Part shown: in pieces, positions 47,839 through 59,476 of the stretch
Layout of the letters: the number at the start of each line of letters is the position of its first letter
Numbering within the stretch: the first letter of the stretch is position 1
From: Mactra quadrangularis
Lineage: Eukaryota > Mollusca > Bivalvia > Venerida > Mactridae
Length of the DNA: 64,000 nt
Direction of reading: 5' to 3'
Assembly (NCBI GenBank): GCA_025267735.1
Contig: CM046294.1
Location: 45,049,570-45,113,569 of the forward strand
Notes under the pieces: generated by a model
Told to the model about the DNA's origin: nothing
The model's database searches: none
The model's input: the letters and a program-made list of their open reading frames with translations, nothing else
Translations under genes and position numbers: made by a program

Positions 47839-48945
47839 TCAGCTGGAAGTCATTGTAGTTTTGTTAAATGATGTGGTCAGATTGGTTCTTTCAACATCTT
47901 TAAAAGTCGAACCTTTGTTGAAATACATCTGTAGAAATTTAGTTCTAAATTGAGTACTCATAACACAATATAGCACAAAGTTTATAGCATTGTTTGTTAA
48001 CGCAATGATGTCCATGAGATCACCCAGAGGGGCATACACACCGTGGTAAAAACCTGGCACCGCTGTACTTAGAACTATTAAAAGGCCTTGTGGAAGTTCA
48101 GTGAACAGGAATAAAATTATAACCACTAGGAGCATTCGTGTTGTTTTGGCTTGTCGTGATTCACGACGAAAGTTATTTGTCGTTGATGATAAACGCCTCC
48201 TTCGCTTGCGTCCCTTTAGATTAAGGCTTATCAGCAAACTTCCACCGAAGATTGTCATTAATGCACATGGAATGAGTTTTGCCACAACAGCGTATGTTAT
48301 GACATTCGCTAATACTATAGGTTTGGTTTCATTTGTAGCAAGTTTTAAATCTTTCATCACATATAATGTTTCATTGTTCATTGGGAACTCCTCAAGCTCA
48401 TTTGTTAAATAGTTAGGAATGAGAACTAGCGCCGACGCTACGTATATCATTGCAATTATTTTTAAAATAACTGAATACTGTCTTCTCCTTGCGAGCGTTC
48501 CTTTTGTTGTAGATCGTAATTGAACATAGCGAAATACGGCAAGTGCCACGCCAAGCCATATTGAAATTGTATGTGTTGTAGCGGCAAAATTGATAAGGAA
48601 TAACATATATACTGCCCAAGAATAGGAATACTTATCCGCGGAGACTTCGTAAGGCGAAAAGGCACAGTAGAAATGAATCACAAACGGTACATACGGTATC
48701 ATTGTCAATATGTCAGACACTGCGAGCCATGTTAGCATGGCATTTGTAGGATTCCTCATGTCCTTTCTAGCAAGAACTGTTATATTTATGAAATTTGTAG
48801 TAATTCCAAACACACACACTATTAAACTGGAATATCCATGAACTGTTGTGAACCAACCACCAAATTCTGCTAATGCTGTGACTTCCGGTTCTTGTTCAGA
48901 GATGTCCGTAGTATTGGTATCCATGGTTGCAACTTCCTCAAACAT
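47839..48945 (-). CDS. Rhodopsin-class GPCR, FMRFamide/myosuppressin (DMSR) receptor-like
   Basis: A 368-residue plasma-membrane neuropeptide receptor predicted to couple peptide binding to G proteins. Seven hydrophobic helices are visible at about residues 36-58, 68-92, 108-136, 158-178, 210-242, 269-293 and 303-327. Landmarks: NFINITVL in TM1, LAVSD with Asp78 in TM2, FRY (138-140) in place of DRY, TELPQG (282-287) in TM6, and NAINFVLYC in place of NPxxY. FRY/WRY and TELPQG are typical of the DMSR and sex-peptide-receptor-like group. N-glycosylation sequons are at Asn11, Asn191 and Asn205; the third loop is basic (KGRKRRRR). The second extracellular loop has no Cys, so the usual disulphide with the TM3 region seems absent. 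The start is firm: an in-frame TAG lies four codons upstream (48958-48960). The coding region has no intron. The ligand cannot be read from sequence. Confidence 0.9.
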   Translation of the reverse strand: MFEEVATMDTNTTDISEQEPEVTALAEFGGWFTTVHGYSSLIVCVFGITTNFINITVLARKDMRNPTNAMLTWLAVSDILTMIPYVPFVIHFYCAFSPYEVSADKYSYSWAVYMLFLINFAATTHTISIWLGVALAVFRYVQLRSTTKGTLARRRQYSVILKIIAMIYVASALVLIPNYLTNELEEFPMNNETLYVMKDLKLATNETKPIVLANVITYAVVAKLIPCALMTIFGGSLLISLNLKGRKRRRRLSSTTNNFRRESRQAKTTRMLLVVIILFLFTELPQGLLIVLSTAVPGFYHGVYAPLGDLMDIIALTNNAINFVLYCVMSTQFRTKFLQMYFNKGSTFKDVERTNLTTSFNKTTMTSS

Positions 48946-48978
48946 TTGTGCTGGCGTCTAGAGATTCAGTGTTGTAAC

Positions 48979-48980
48979 CT
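48979..48980 (-). promoter_or_regulatory. Candidate 5'-UTR splice acceptor of the receptor gene
   Basis: On the minus strand TTTTCCACTTTCAG precedes GTTACAACACTGAATC, giving a pyrimidine-rich tract and AG 33 nt before the ATG. This suggests a separate upstream 5'-UTR exon, with a promoter somewhere in higher coordinates. No donor was identified. Confidence 0.45.
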
Positions 48981-49271
48981 GAAAGTGGAAAATTAAATCG
49001 TTACGACATTGTACAATTAGTACAGCGTTTAGACTTGTTAAAACTGTACATTTTACAACTGACTTTTTGCCGGATATCCCATTTCTAAATATTCATTATC
49101 CGTTCACCAACGAAATGATTAGCGTATTCTTTGACAAACATAGTCGCATGTCTATGGACACAAATGATTTCTCCGGTTATACAAATTTACCACTTGTGGC
49201 TGAAATGAGCGTCATGTCAATTTCATTCGTTGTTAACAATGGCCGTCATTTGAAGGATAACGATATGGTGT

Positions 49272-49345
49272 AATGCCGTGTCAACAAAACATACGTTTAT
49301 TTTATAGCGACCAACTCACGTAACCTAGCTTTCCTGCTTCCCTGC
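49272..49345 (-). mobile_element. SINE-B 3'-end fragment
   Basis: On the plus strand AATGCCGTGTCAACAAAAC and CACGTAACCTAGCTTTCCTG match the inverse of the family B 3' domain. The remainder is missing. Confidence 0.55.
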
Positions 49346-49548
49346 ATTCAACCTTTTTTATTTTATGACTGTTTCCCTAAGTCAATTATTTAAAGTTATG
49401 AAAATAAATGTATTTATTCAAAAATACCATAGGCGTAAAAATGTTAAAATCCATTATATATTTTTATTGTATTTTTTTTTCTTATAAAATACGTCCAAGC
49501 GTAATAAGCAATGAATGAATTATGTCTAACCCTCTGCTTGTATCAACT

Positions 49549-49860
49549 CAGGGGCGGATCCAGATTTTTTTTCTAGGGGGGGATCCGGACTTTTTCAAGG
49601 GGGGGGGGTCCGAACATTTTCTAGGGAGGGAGGTCCTAACTTTCGAACCATAACCACATCATACACTTTTTGCAAAATAATTCAATATATTAATAATAAA
49701 ACTTACATAACCATTAAGTCTGTGTTAAGCACCGAGAAAATTTGCTTCATGCTACTTAAAATTGACCTACAGTCAAGAAATACACATATGGACAGGTACA
49801 TTTTGGAAATTCCAGGGGGGGGGGTTACGGACCTTCCTGACCCCCCGCTGGATCCGCCTA
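49549..49860 (-). mobile_element. hAT-like MITE, family K (copy 2)
   Basis: The left end CAGGGGCGGATCCAG is the canonical terminus, the right end CTGGATCCGCCTA its inverse with a decayed tip. TATCAACT on the left and TGTCAACC on the right may be the mutated 8-bp duplication. G-runs (GGGGGGGGG) in both subterminal regions match the C-runs of copy 1 at 30189-30470 in inverse orientation. The frames on both strands are shadows. Confidence 0.8.
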
Positions 49861-50106
49861 TGTCAACCATATCAGATATATCATATACTTTGATTGTACA
49901 AGCTTGCAGCGTCAGCTTATATCTCGGCATTACCAAATATAAGTCATAACATAACAAACACCAGTTGTATTAATATGTTTTTATCTTGTTATATGACAGT
50001 ATCTAGAGTCAGCAAATATCTAACTTTGTGGTATTTCTGACACCTACATACGTAAAACAGTGAATACACGGAAATAGAAAACAAAGCTTTTTTGCACTTG
50101 GTACTG

Positions 50107-50345
50107 TAAAAAAACACGCAAGTAGAGGAAAATGTGGGAATAATGTCAGACATTGTAAGCCCACATGTATTTTGTTTCAAAGAAACAAAATGTCGTACAA
50201 ATCAGAAAATGGCAATACTTTTTAACAATTTCTTCTTGAAAAAATATACAAGAAGAGGAAAATGTGGGAATGATGTTAGACATTGTAGGCCGAAATATAT
50301 TTTGTTTCATAGAACAAAGTATCATACAAATAAGAAAAGCAATTC
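50107..50345 (+). repeat. 131-bp tandem duplication, two copies
   Basis: AGAGGAAAATGTGGGAATAA at 50124 recurs as AGAGGAAAATGTGGGAATGA at 50255, and the match runs about 105 bp in each copy, including ATTTTGTTTCA. The overlapping frame reads the two copies in different frames, arguing against coding function. Confidence 0.8.
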
Positions 50346-50589
50346 TTAGAATTTACAAAAATCGTAAGTGGTTTTCTGTGTTATTTCTGGTCGTGAACTT
50401 TGATTTTTTTTCTCATGGTGATTTCTTAGAATGTTCTTAGACGCAATCCTGTTTCTTGTATAACCAGGTTCTCATTTTCCAGCAAAAAATTGGAAATAAG
50501 GAGTCGCCTCTGCTAATATCAAAATCAGCATTTTTAGTATTTTCCACGTTTGACTTAGATAATGTTACATGAATTAGTTATAATAATTA

Positions 50590-50757
50590 TAGTAAATGTT
50601 CCGCTAATAAGACCACTTCTGTTATTTCAAAATCATACGATTCTGGAAAATTATAAAAACACAAATGCTTTATTTGTGAACAAACTGGTCTCTATAATAA
50701 GACCGTTTCGCTAATAAGACCATCGATTTTGTTGGTCTAAATAGCAGAACTTTACTA
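50590..50757. mobile_element. Pogo/Tigger-like MITE, family P
   Basis: The left end TAGTAAATGTTCCGCTAATA and the right end GCAGAACTTTACTA are imperfect inverted complements, with TA on each side. AATAAGACC occurs three times (GCTAATAAGACCACTT, TATAATAAGACCGTTT, GCTAATAAGACCATCG). The TA duplication and CAGTAAAGTTC-type ends fit pogo/Tigger-derived elements. Confidence 0.6.
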
Positions 50758-51282
50758 TAATACAATATTGCATTAACATTTTCTGTTAACATTTCATTTG
50801 TTCGAGAAGGTTTGGAGAGCCTCATAATAAAAGAAATATGTTTCCTATGATGATTTGTAACCCATGTGAGATTGTAGAAAAAAATTTAGGGAAGAAATAT
50901 CAATAGAGCAAGTTATCAACTATTTTTACGTAATTGTATTATCGCGATACGTGAGACGCCATGCTGGGACATATCAGAAATATTCTAAAAGTCAAGTGTT
51001 AATATAAAACAGGCATAATTCTGACGATTATTTGAGTATTGATTAAAGTTGCTGATACGTGGAAATATTAATAAAAATATATCAAATATAAAAAGCACAT
51101 ATATTAATAGAATTGCTGTCAAACAAAACTCTTGAAGTGATTGATTGGCTATGTAATTAGATTTATACATTTTGATTTATGTAACTGATTTATTGATACA
51201 ACAAAAATTACATAGCACAAAACGAACAGAGACTTTATACATTGACTGAATGTTCTAACGCCTTTCAAGAAATACTTTTTAT

Positions 51283-51556
51283 TTGGCTTAACGCCATAGC
51301 AACACATTGTATAGGTCATATTACGCTGTCAGAAAACCTGTCCGTCGTTTCTGGAAAGGCTTAATCTTCAGATTTAGCTGTAAGCCAGATACTAGACTAG
51401 CTCTATCAGTGTCTGACAATTGACATGCATTATTCCAAATCAGTTAAAGGAGGAAACATGGTCGTAGAAAACATGATCAAAGTCCACAAAAGAATGTCCC
51501 GCGTCGGAATCGAACTCACGACCTCTCGATCATCTGAGCTAGTGGTTCCGCTTAGG
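51283..51556 (-). mobile_element. SINE-A copy 8 (old, diverged subfamily)
   Basis: The plus strand has GGCTTAACGCCATAGCAACA, CATTGTATAGGTCATATTAC, GATTTAGCTGTAAGCCAGA and the inverse B box GGAATCGAACTC, in family A order. Divergence from copies 1-7 is clearly larger, and the 5' end is degraded. Confidence 0.75.
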
Positions 51557-53571
51557 TACTTTATATTTACGTACTATTTGTTGTTTTAGGAAAATATGGA
51601 AGCTTTAAGAGCCCGAGACAAAGCTGCCGAGAAAAAGAAGAACAGCAAGTTGAACAAGTTAGACAAAAGATTCAAGATAAAGAAGGGAACCCTGGTCAAA
51701 TATTGTTGATACAAAAAACGTATTAGTGACTTTGAAAAACAGAAAACGTAGGTTAATATCTGATTTTTTTCTGTTTGCTTGTTGTATGTTTCTTGCATGG
51801 ATTTAGTAATTATCTAAGGAATTGTCATTGGACAATGTCATATTTAATTGAGAAAATTCCAGGACTATGTACATGATCTGAATTTGGTCGCAAAGTTATG
51901 ATTTTTTCTATTATGAATTAAACATCTTGCCACTGATGAAAACGTCAACATCGTTTAGCGGTAACGTAATTTTCATTTATTTTGACAGGTTTTTTTATTT
52001 CCATGACAACTCTACGTCAAATTGTTTTTCGTAATAAGATAATCTTCGTTTATTAATAAAAAACATACAAAGAATCTAATAATGGAAAACAATTAATCAC
52101 GCTTTTGTCATAGAAATTTCATTATGAAATGATGCGATGACAGATTGACAAAGATGTCTACATTTCCGAAAATTAACGTTTAAAGTGACCGAATTTGACT
52201 ATTCTATGGTAGGGTAATGCTTTTGCAATGCGTATGACAGTGTTCCTCATTTGGGAATCGTCACTTCGGAACGCTACGTTGTCAATCTCCTAGCGTGTGT
52301 TGCTTTCGTATAACGAGGGTATGTTGCGCAGTAGGCTATTCGAGCATGATCAAATGTTTCAAAGAGGTAACTAGTTCAGACCTAACCTAGGCTAGTTGTA
52401 CCCTTCCATGGATATATATAACAATATTGTCAATAAACGTTGCACCATAACATTAATATTTTTTGAAACTGTATTGCATGTGTCGTATCGCTTTAGAATT
52501 AAAAAACCGATTTAAAATCGTAATATGAATTTAAGCCATGCCGAATTTGAAATTTGTTAAGCGTCAACTCAAGTTTGACAAACCTCGGTGCCTTTTCACA
52601 AAAACACACAAATCGAAAACACAAATATTTTACGCCAAAAACAATACATTATATATATATATAATGGAAAACATCATCATGATATGAAACAATGGTCTGA
52701 ATTACTTATGAAATGACTAGTTTAAGCACAGACGTAGAACGTATGGGTTTTTCTAATATTCACTAACAAATATGTTTTTTTATTGAGGACTCCCAGACCT
52801 ACGTGCATGCGGACGCTTAACAAAATTTCGATATGGAATGGCCTTATCGAAGGGAAACAAAACGAGTCATACTAAAAACAGAAAATATGTCCCTTTTCTT
52901 AAAAAAACGTCAGTATGGCCTTCTTCAGCGCAAGCTAATATTTTAATCAAAGAAAGTATTCTTAATTGTGTTTTTATTAGATTAAGAATACATGCAAACT
53001 AGCTGGTCTCGCTTGGTTCTAAATATTCTAAAAGTAAACAACATCGCATCTCGCACCGTTTCGCATTTTGCTTGAAGAAACGCACCTTTTATCCAAATTC
53101 ATGTTCTGTTATTATTTATTGTTTACAAATCGAGGGCTAACTGAGCGGAACCGTATTGAAATTCCATTTGAAAATGAAGTAAGTAACAGAAGTGTTTTGT
53201 TCAGCCTTCGCTATCTTGATATGAGATTGACAGAATGTATACAATGTAAGCCACCTGTTATATCAAATTATAAAATATTAACCTATACTTGCATAATGAT
53301 TGTAAAAATATTCTCATACTGACTTTTATTTGGAAGACTTCCTAGCCGAATAAAAACATAAAATGTAGTGTTTACGATTCACTGCCAAAACATCACTCAA
53401 AGTATACGACCTACATTGTAATACATCAACTGTTAGGTTTAGTCATTCATGTTTTATACTGAGAAAACATACGGTTTTATCGCGTTAGATATAGTATATA
53501 AAAAGTTTAAAGAATAAATTATTGAAAAATACGTTTTCACTCGTCGCACTATTTGTTAATTATACTATGAT
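51557..53571. other. No recognised feature
   Basis: AT-rich sequence. CTAACCTAGGCTAGTTGTACCCTTCCATGG near 52382-52411 is a weak echo of family B. The 84-codon frame at 53068-53322 shows no domain. Confidence 0.4.
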
Positions 53572-53715
53572 GTGCACAATAAAGTTCCGCTTACAGAATT
53601 TTCAAAATATATAGTGTTACATGTAGTAGAGTTTTAATAAAGGGACATTTTCTTTTTACACGTTTTGACTATAGTATCGTCCAAATCGCATGATTTTGAA
53701 ATAACCTAAGTGATC
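53572..53715. mobile_element. Decayed fragment related to family P
   Basis: ACAATAAAGTTCCGCTTAC resembles the P terminus. On the minus strand GGTTATTTCAAAATCATGCG matches TGTTATTTCAAAATCATACG at about 50612-50631. Confidence 0.45.
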
Positions 53716-54290
53716 TTAGCGTATATGGATTATTAAATGCATAATTGGTATATTTTTTACTTTAATTATTCATCATCGAATTTTTGTTGGTTTTGGGAAA
53801 AACTATGTAATCTTTTTTAAAGTTCAGCATATATTGCATTTGGTAAATTCCTTGAAGTTATATTTGATTTAAGAACAAAGCAAATCTATTCGTAAGCTCT
53901 CCTTTATATTTGGTATGGTTTTAGATTATTTTAGATAATAATTATTTAAAACTGCCACCAAGTGAGAAATGTGTTTGCTTTAAGTCTGCTATTGGATACA
54001 CTAAATTATAGAAACCATTACCATTGTTGGCATTTGAATAATTGAGGCTTTCGTAAATTAAACAACTGAACAGACACTTGATTGTAATAACTGTGTTTCT
54101 TTTGTATCGCCCTCGGATAGAAGTAATTATGTGATTTCACACTTCCAATAGTACAATTATAAAGCTACCAATCAGTTATTGTATAATTTGCTTTTGTTTC
54201 GAAATGAAATTCAAAAACAGTAATCTCAAATTTAATATAGATTTCCCGAATGCACTTTCTATGGTAAACAATAATAATGAAAGTCGCACG
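53716..54290. other. No recognised feature
   Basis: AT-rich sequence; nothing identified. Confidence 0.5.
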
Positions 54291-54426
54291 TATAGGTCGG
54301 TTTTTTTCTCAACTGTCAAAACATGAATAATTGCAAAGTGACTTCATGCTCTTTGTCTAACACTCGTGACATGGAGATTGTGTGAAAGTATTCAAACTTT
54401 GACAGTTGAGAAAAAATGGACTATAC
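54291..54426. mobile_element. Short TIR element, family O (about 30-bp TIRs)
   Basis: TTTTTTTCTCAACTGTCAAA (54299 onwards) and TTTGACAGTTGAGAAAAAA (54398 onwards) are exact inverted complements over about 20 bp. The outer ends TATAGGTC and GACTATA continue the match. The total length is 136 bp with a loop of roughly 75 bp. It could be a mariner-like MITE; a long-hairpin RNA is an alternative. Confidence 0.65.
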
Positions 54427-56218
54427 ATAGTGTATTGAATTAAATGTTGACAAAGAGACAACTCATTTTTTTTCACTGCATATTAAGAAATGCTTGTTAT
54501 GGAAAACGATAAACATTGGATGTTCTTTTATGTGAATTCAAATTACTCGGCGTATTTCACATAGATTTGATAGAGGACATTATGATTGTTATGTAATATC
54601 AAACGTAATTCCCATACCAAATAAATATAAGCAAAACACTACACAAAAAAGGGCGATCAGATTGATTGAAAACATCAGAAAATAATGAACGGTATTCCCT
54701 TGCTTCATTTACGCCGATGCGAAAGTCTTTAGGTAAATGAGCAGTGATTACAATTTACTTCTGAATTAACTGGAAAATTTGTAATCTGAACTACATCAAG
54801 GATTAGGAATCAACACTACATTGATATTTTTGTCACAAGTTGTGTTCATGTATTTCATAGTTGTCACCAACCACGTGTATAGTTATCCAGCAGTTTCGGT
54901 CCTTTGAAAATGGAACGTCATTAAACCTTTTCTAATGAAACATCTGATTACGCGGCCAAGACATGGGTCTAACAGTGCACAATCTGGTAGGATAATTAGT
55001 AAGGTCACACATGGTGCCAGAAATATAAATAAGACTTCTAAATAATGTCCAGTATTGTAAACAATGGGACTATTCTTTCACGCGTAGGATTTAAACTAAT
55101 TTTATACCGAAGCGCTTAATCTGACTGCGCATGACCGAATGTAAATGTCCGCGACATTTTTGTGATACGTTTCAAAAGTTGTGGTTTCTAAAACTTGAAC
55201 TGCAAGCACCCATATCAAAATAAGTTTTATTCAATTTCTAATAAATCATTTTGCGTGCTCTGTTAGACGATTATAATACAATGGATGAATATAAAATATC
55301 GAAAAGATCCATTCTCTGTTTTCATGTATAGTTAATTCGTCATGTTTCTATTAATAATTTAAGGCATAGTACGCCATCAAAGTAATTTAATCTTATAATT
55401 GTCGTTTTTATCAAATGCTTCGACGTCACACGATTAAGTTTAAGGTTGTATAGTGCTACTAAAAAGTTAATGTATCTTTACATTTGCGAGTGCAATTTCA
55501 TTACAAGTAATAACAAACTTTTTGAAAATATGTTAAGGTTTCTAAGAAAGACTATTTAAAAAGCTTTTTGGAGATATGTATGTACAAATTTGTAAAGAAA
55601 ACCGCAAATAAAACGTGTATTGATAACAAAACACTGGTGGATTCATTTGGTGTGCATTTTCACATCCTAGAAATGATTTTCCTATCAATCAAGTTTTGCA
55701 AGAGTCGAGTGTACATTGTATATATAATTTCATTACTAAAACCACTCATTTTAGATATGTCAATTGTTTTTTTCTACTTGATTAATGTGTTGGTGTATGG
55801 GAATTTTTAATCTGATTCTGTTGATTGAAAATAGCAGAAATTTTGTCTTGAAATTTATTAGCTAAGAAATTGAAATTTCATTTTGCCTTTCAGATTTATT
55901 TGAGTGGATGAAAAAATGCGTTGTCTTTTTTGTTACAAATGCAAATTAAATTCATAAGCTAAGAAGATAAAATATTATTTTGCCTTTCAAATTTGTTTAT
56001 TTAAGTTAATTAAACACATCTGCGTTTTTTACTCACCGAATTTTTTTTAACACAGTGTATTGCTCCTACACATTTACGTGCATTATATTTGCAATCAGTA
56101 ATGTCCAATAAAGTTTTCGTAGTCATGTCGTATTGGTTTTTGCAATTTTTGTTATGAAGTTTTACGAGTACATTCAAAGTGCTTAAATTGAGAACATAAT
56201 ATGTCCTTATATTGAGAC
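54427..56218. other. No recognised gene
   Basis: AT-rich sequence. At 54630-54690 a short frame reads KYKQNTTQKRAIRLIENIRK, which resembles the reverse-transcriptase QKRAIRLI segment of LINEs. It is too short to call confidently. Confidence 0.35.
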
Positions 56219-56654
56219 TAGGGCTCCGATTACTCGGATATTCGCGACCAGAAAATTGAGTACGAATATTCGTCATGTCCGAAATGGTCGGGTCTCGATC
56301 TATTGTTGAAAAAAAGAACATGTTCAGCTTAATTACCACTGAAAACGAGTCGCACTACTAATGAAAACTTTAATTTATGTAGGTACCGAATTATCTTGTG
56401 TCAAAATTTCGATTGATGCACATTAATTTAAACGAAAATGTTATCATTGAAAATGCACGTCAAACGTCTGGTAATAGAAATGTTTGGAGTACATGGTTTT
56501 CCATGTACCGGTAGTGAAACCTTCTGTTATTCTCATTTATTTTTTGTTTTTACATGAACTTTGTATGGTTCTCCATTGACAGGTGATTCGTGAATCGCTA
56601 CTCATGAATCGTGGTTTGGATCGGATCGCCACTTGCTCACGATCTACAGCCCTA
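56219..56654. mobile_element. hAT-like non-autonomous element with perfect 8-bp TSD
   Basis: ATTGAGAC occurs exactly at 56211-56218 and 56655-56662. The termini TAGGGCT and AGCCCTA are exact inverted complements of hAT style. The 436-bp interior has ATATTCGCGACC and ATTCGTGAATCGC-type segments but no transposase. It is a clean, well-delimited insertion. Confidence 0.9.
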
Positions 56655-58659
56655 ATTGAGACAGTATGCAAAAAACACAGTCGATGTTGATGTTCTTAAA
56701 TGTGGAACTCAACTTCTGAAGTAACACTAAATGCACATACACTTTTAAGGTACATTTTTGGTTTTAAGCTATTGTTATTTGAAAATTTAAATGATTTTTT
56801 TAGTGGATCTTCATCTAGTTGTTTTGGCATTTGATAAGGCTAATCATGCTTGTCATAAATGATATCTCCTCAAATAGTTTTTTTGCATTATGGCATTTTT
56901 ATTATTATACAGTTTGAAAGGTTATATCCGTTCACAGCGATGTTGTTTTGATATTGTATACCCACATTGGTGATATCAAGTAATAAACAATTTTAATCAG
57001 TTCTAAGGTCTGCTAAGAGCATAGGAGGAAACAAAGTTGTAAATTCGTTTTTGGTTGGAAAGCCACAGTAATTATTGTAAATAGTAAATCAGCTCTGCAG
57101 TCTGATAAGAGTGGGGGGAAAGAATTGTGTATAGTCTCACTGGAAGCCAATGTATGTTGTTTGTTTTCTTGTTGAACATAATGATTATGTCTTGACCATC
57201 TAATTTTGTTCACTTTTATGTCAGGGTCATTTTTATGTCGTATTTTCGATGTTTTAGTAAATCATCACTTGCTTTAGTATGTGTTTTCTTATTTGCATTT
57301 GCGGTGAATTCCAATGTATCGCATGTATCAAATTGTTGGCTTCCTACTATCAGACTCAATAAGAATTTGTATGTGGTATGAATTCTCAAATGGCACTGAA
57401 TGTTTTTTTTTCTTGTCAAAAACTATGTCATTATTATGCAATTATATCCATGTTTTATGGTCACTCTTATTTATGACTTATTAGTGATATGTTTCTAATT
57501 ATTATGAGCAATGCTATATTGTTGTTTTTATTTGAATCGTCAGTGAGTTGCAATACATAAAATGTGTTAAAATGTTAGCCCCAACTCTCAATGAAAACAA
57601 TGAAAATGCGTATCTGGTACGAATCTTCATGTCACGTTGTTGCATTCAATGCATTGATAGCAAAAACTGCTATACAAGATAACGTATCGTATGTTCCAAC
57701 TGATAATGATAATAAACGAACTTTAAATAACCGCCTACTCCTCCTAAAATTTATCTTAATCATTGCAAGATAATGCTTTATTGCAGGTATTTTCTTTCAT
57801 GCGCATAAGAATATCCTGTTTTCAATGTAATTATGCAATTGGATTTGATCGGAATCATTTTTATTGTCTTGTGAAACATTATCTTATTAATTCTATCTCT
57901 TTTGGCATTTTCACAATTAAGTAGTTTAATTGATTTTCCGCCCATTGCGGTCAGTGGTATTTAGTATAGATTGTATCTGAATCGATGCTTTTTAAGACAA
58001 TTTGCACAAGTTAAGGACATGTTGTCATTCCAAAAGTCAATGTTATATGAAGGCGTTTGTCATTTTGTTACATGAAATTAACCAACGTCGTTTTACGAAC
58101 ATAAAATAGGTTCCTCTACGTATGGGTCCATATTATCAACAGTCTTACGACCTATTTAGTCGTAAATCCTTCTATTTACTATTGCATTATTATCTTAAGA
58201 TGTTTGATAATAAGTTTCCATTAACCGCATTTGTTTAAACAGATGGTAACTTAATCTAATCTAATATTGATAGCACCTAGTTCATCGAAATAAAGTATCC
58301 ACAGATTCAAGATGTATTAAAATAGGATTGACTTATCAACTTTTGCCAGATTATCTGACATTTTCAGACTTTCACGCTGTGCCGGTCTGGTATCATTTTA
58401 AAGTGCGAGGTAATAATGTTAAACGTCATTCAACCTACTGGTGAATATGTAAACCCCACCAATTTAAATACCACTTTAATACGTATGTGCTCACGATCGA
58501 TAGATACATGTATAGATGTCTGAAATTATGTACGAGATAATCGAACTATTATCAAATACTAAAATCAGCGGGGTTAATGTTAAAGCACTGACATTTGAAA
58601 ATAAGAACATTTCATTAGCCGGATTTTTCAACAACAAAATCGGCATATGTTTGGCGAAA
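56655..58659. other. No recognised feature
   Basis: About 2 kb of AT-rich sequence. Short frames on both strands lack domains. Confidence 0.45.
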
Positions 58660-58722
58660 CACGGGCGGGCGGGTTTAATGGGCGATCGGGCGGTCGGGTA
58701 AGCGGGCGGGCGGGCATCCGGT
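58660..58722 (+). repeat. GGGCG-rich tract, possible G-quadruplex
   Basis: ACGGGCGGGCGGGTTTAATG, then GGCGATCGGGCGGTCGGGTAAG and CGGGCGGGCGGGCATCCGG. There are about nine GGG runs in 63 bp, isolated in an AT-rich surrounding, enough for intramolecular G-quadruplex folding on the plus strand. Confidence 0.85.
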
Positions 58723-59044
58723 GTCGTTAACAATTGAGTTAAAGTTTTCAATTTAGCATATATCTCTGCCATTTATTGTCAGATCTTTATGAAACTTCAT
58801 ACAGTGATAACATACCATGTGATCAACAGAATAAGACAGTAACCACGAACTCTACCTGGCTTTATTATGGATTATTGCCCTTTGTAATTTTTGCGGTTAG
58901 TTTTTTTAATCCGGCTTTAATATGGTTTCTACATTACATTAATTTTCTTGTTTTGTTTTATAATAGGTAACATTAAGGACTTTTGGTATTTCCTTTTCGA
59001 CAAATGATAATGTATCACTGACCTGACTGAGGTGTGGCCTAACT
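58723..59044. other. No recognised feature
   Basis: AT-rich sequence between the GGG-rich tract and the family E pair. Confidence 0.5.
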
Positions 59045-59235
59045 GCAGCGTGTTCAATAACCCCGAACGTTCCGAAACGTTAGGTTCGGAACAACTCAAA
59101 TCAAAGCGGCTCAACCCGAGAAAATTCAATAACCCACTAACGGATTGAGTTGTCCCAACTTTGGTTTGAGTTATCCGCGGGGTTGAGTTGTCTACGGTTT
59201 GAGTTGTCCCGCACCCGTAACTGAACACGCTGCTG
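59045..59235. mobile_element. TIR element, family E (copy 2)
   Basis: It starts CAGCGTGTTCAATAACC and ends GTAACTGAACACGCTGCTG. TTGAGTTGTC-type motifs recur about every 18-22 bp in its right half (GATTGAGTTGTCCC, GGTTTGAGTTATCC, GGTTGAGTTGTCTA, GGTTTGAGTTGTCCC), with inverse counterparts on the left (GGAACAACTCAAATC). Confidence 0.75.
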
Positions 59236-59257
59236 ATGTACTGATGAATATAAACTG

Positions 59258-59476
59258 CCCCGTGTTCAGTTACTACTGTTAGCTAGCGTTACGGGTACAG
59301 GAGAACTCAACTCGAAGGCAACTTAACCCGTGCAATATTCAACTCAAAGTTGGCACAACTCAATACGTTGTTAGGAGATTGAGTAATCTCGGGTTGAGTT
59401 GTCTATGGGTTGAGTTGTTCCGACACTTCCGTTACGGAACGTTTTGGAACGTTCAAGGTAACTGAACACGCTGCTG
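59258..59476. mobile_element. TIR element, family E (copy 3)
   Basis: It starts CCCCGTGTTCAGTTACTAC and ends GGTAACTGAACACGCTGCTG, lying 22 bp after copy 2. It has the same ACAACTCAA and TTGAGTTGTC motif arrays in inverted halves, and the right arm ends CGTTACGGAACGTTTTGG, very like copy 1 (CGTTACGGAACGTTCTG). Confidence 0.75.

Noticed and set aside
48101..48412. 103-codon frame opposite the receptor
   Set aside because: Antisense shadow of the GPCR coding region.
54630..54690. Reverse-transcriptase-like QKRAIRLI fragment
   Set aside because: Only about 20 codons, with no flanking RT sequence or tail; insufficient to call a LINE.
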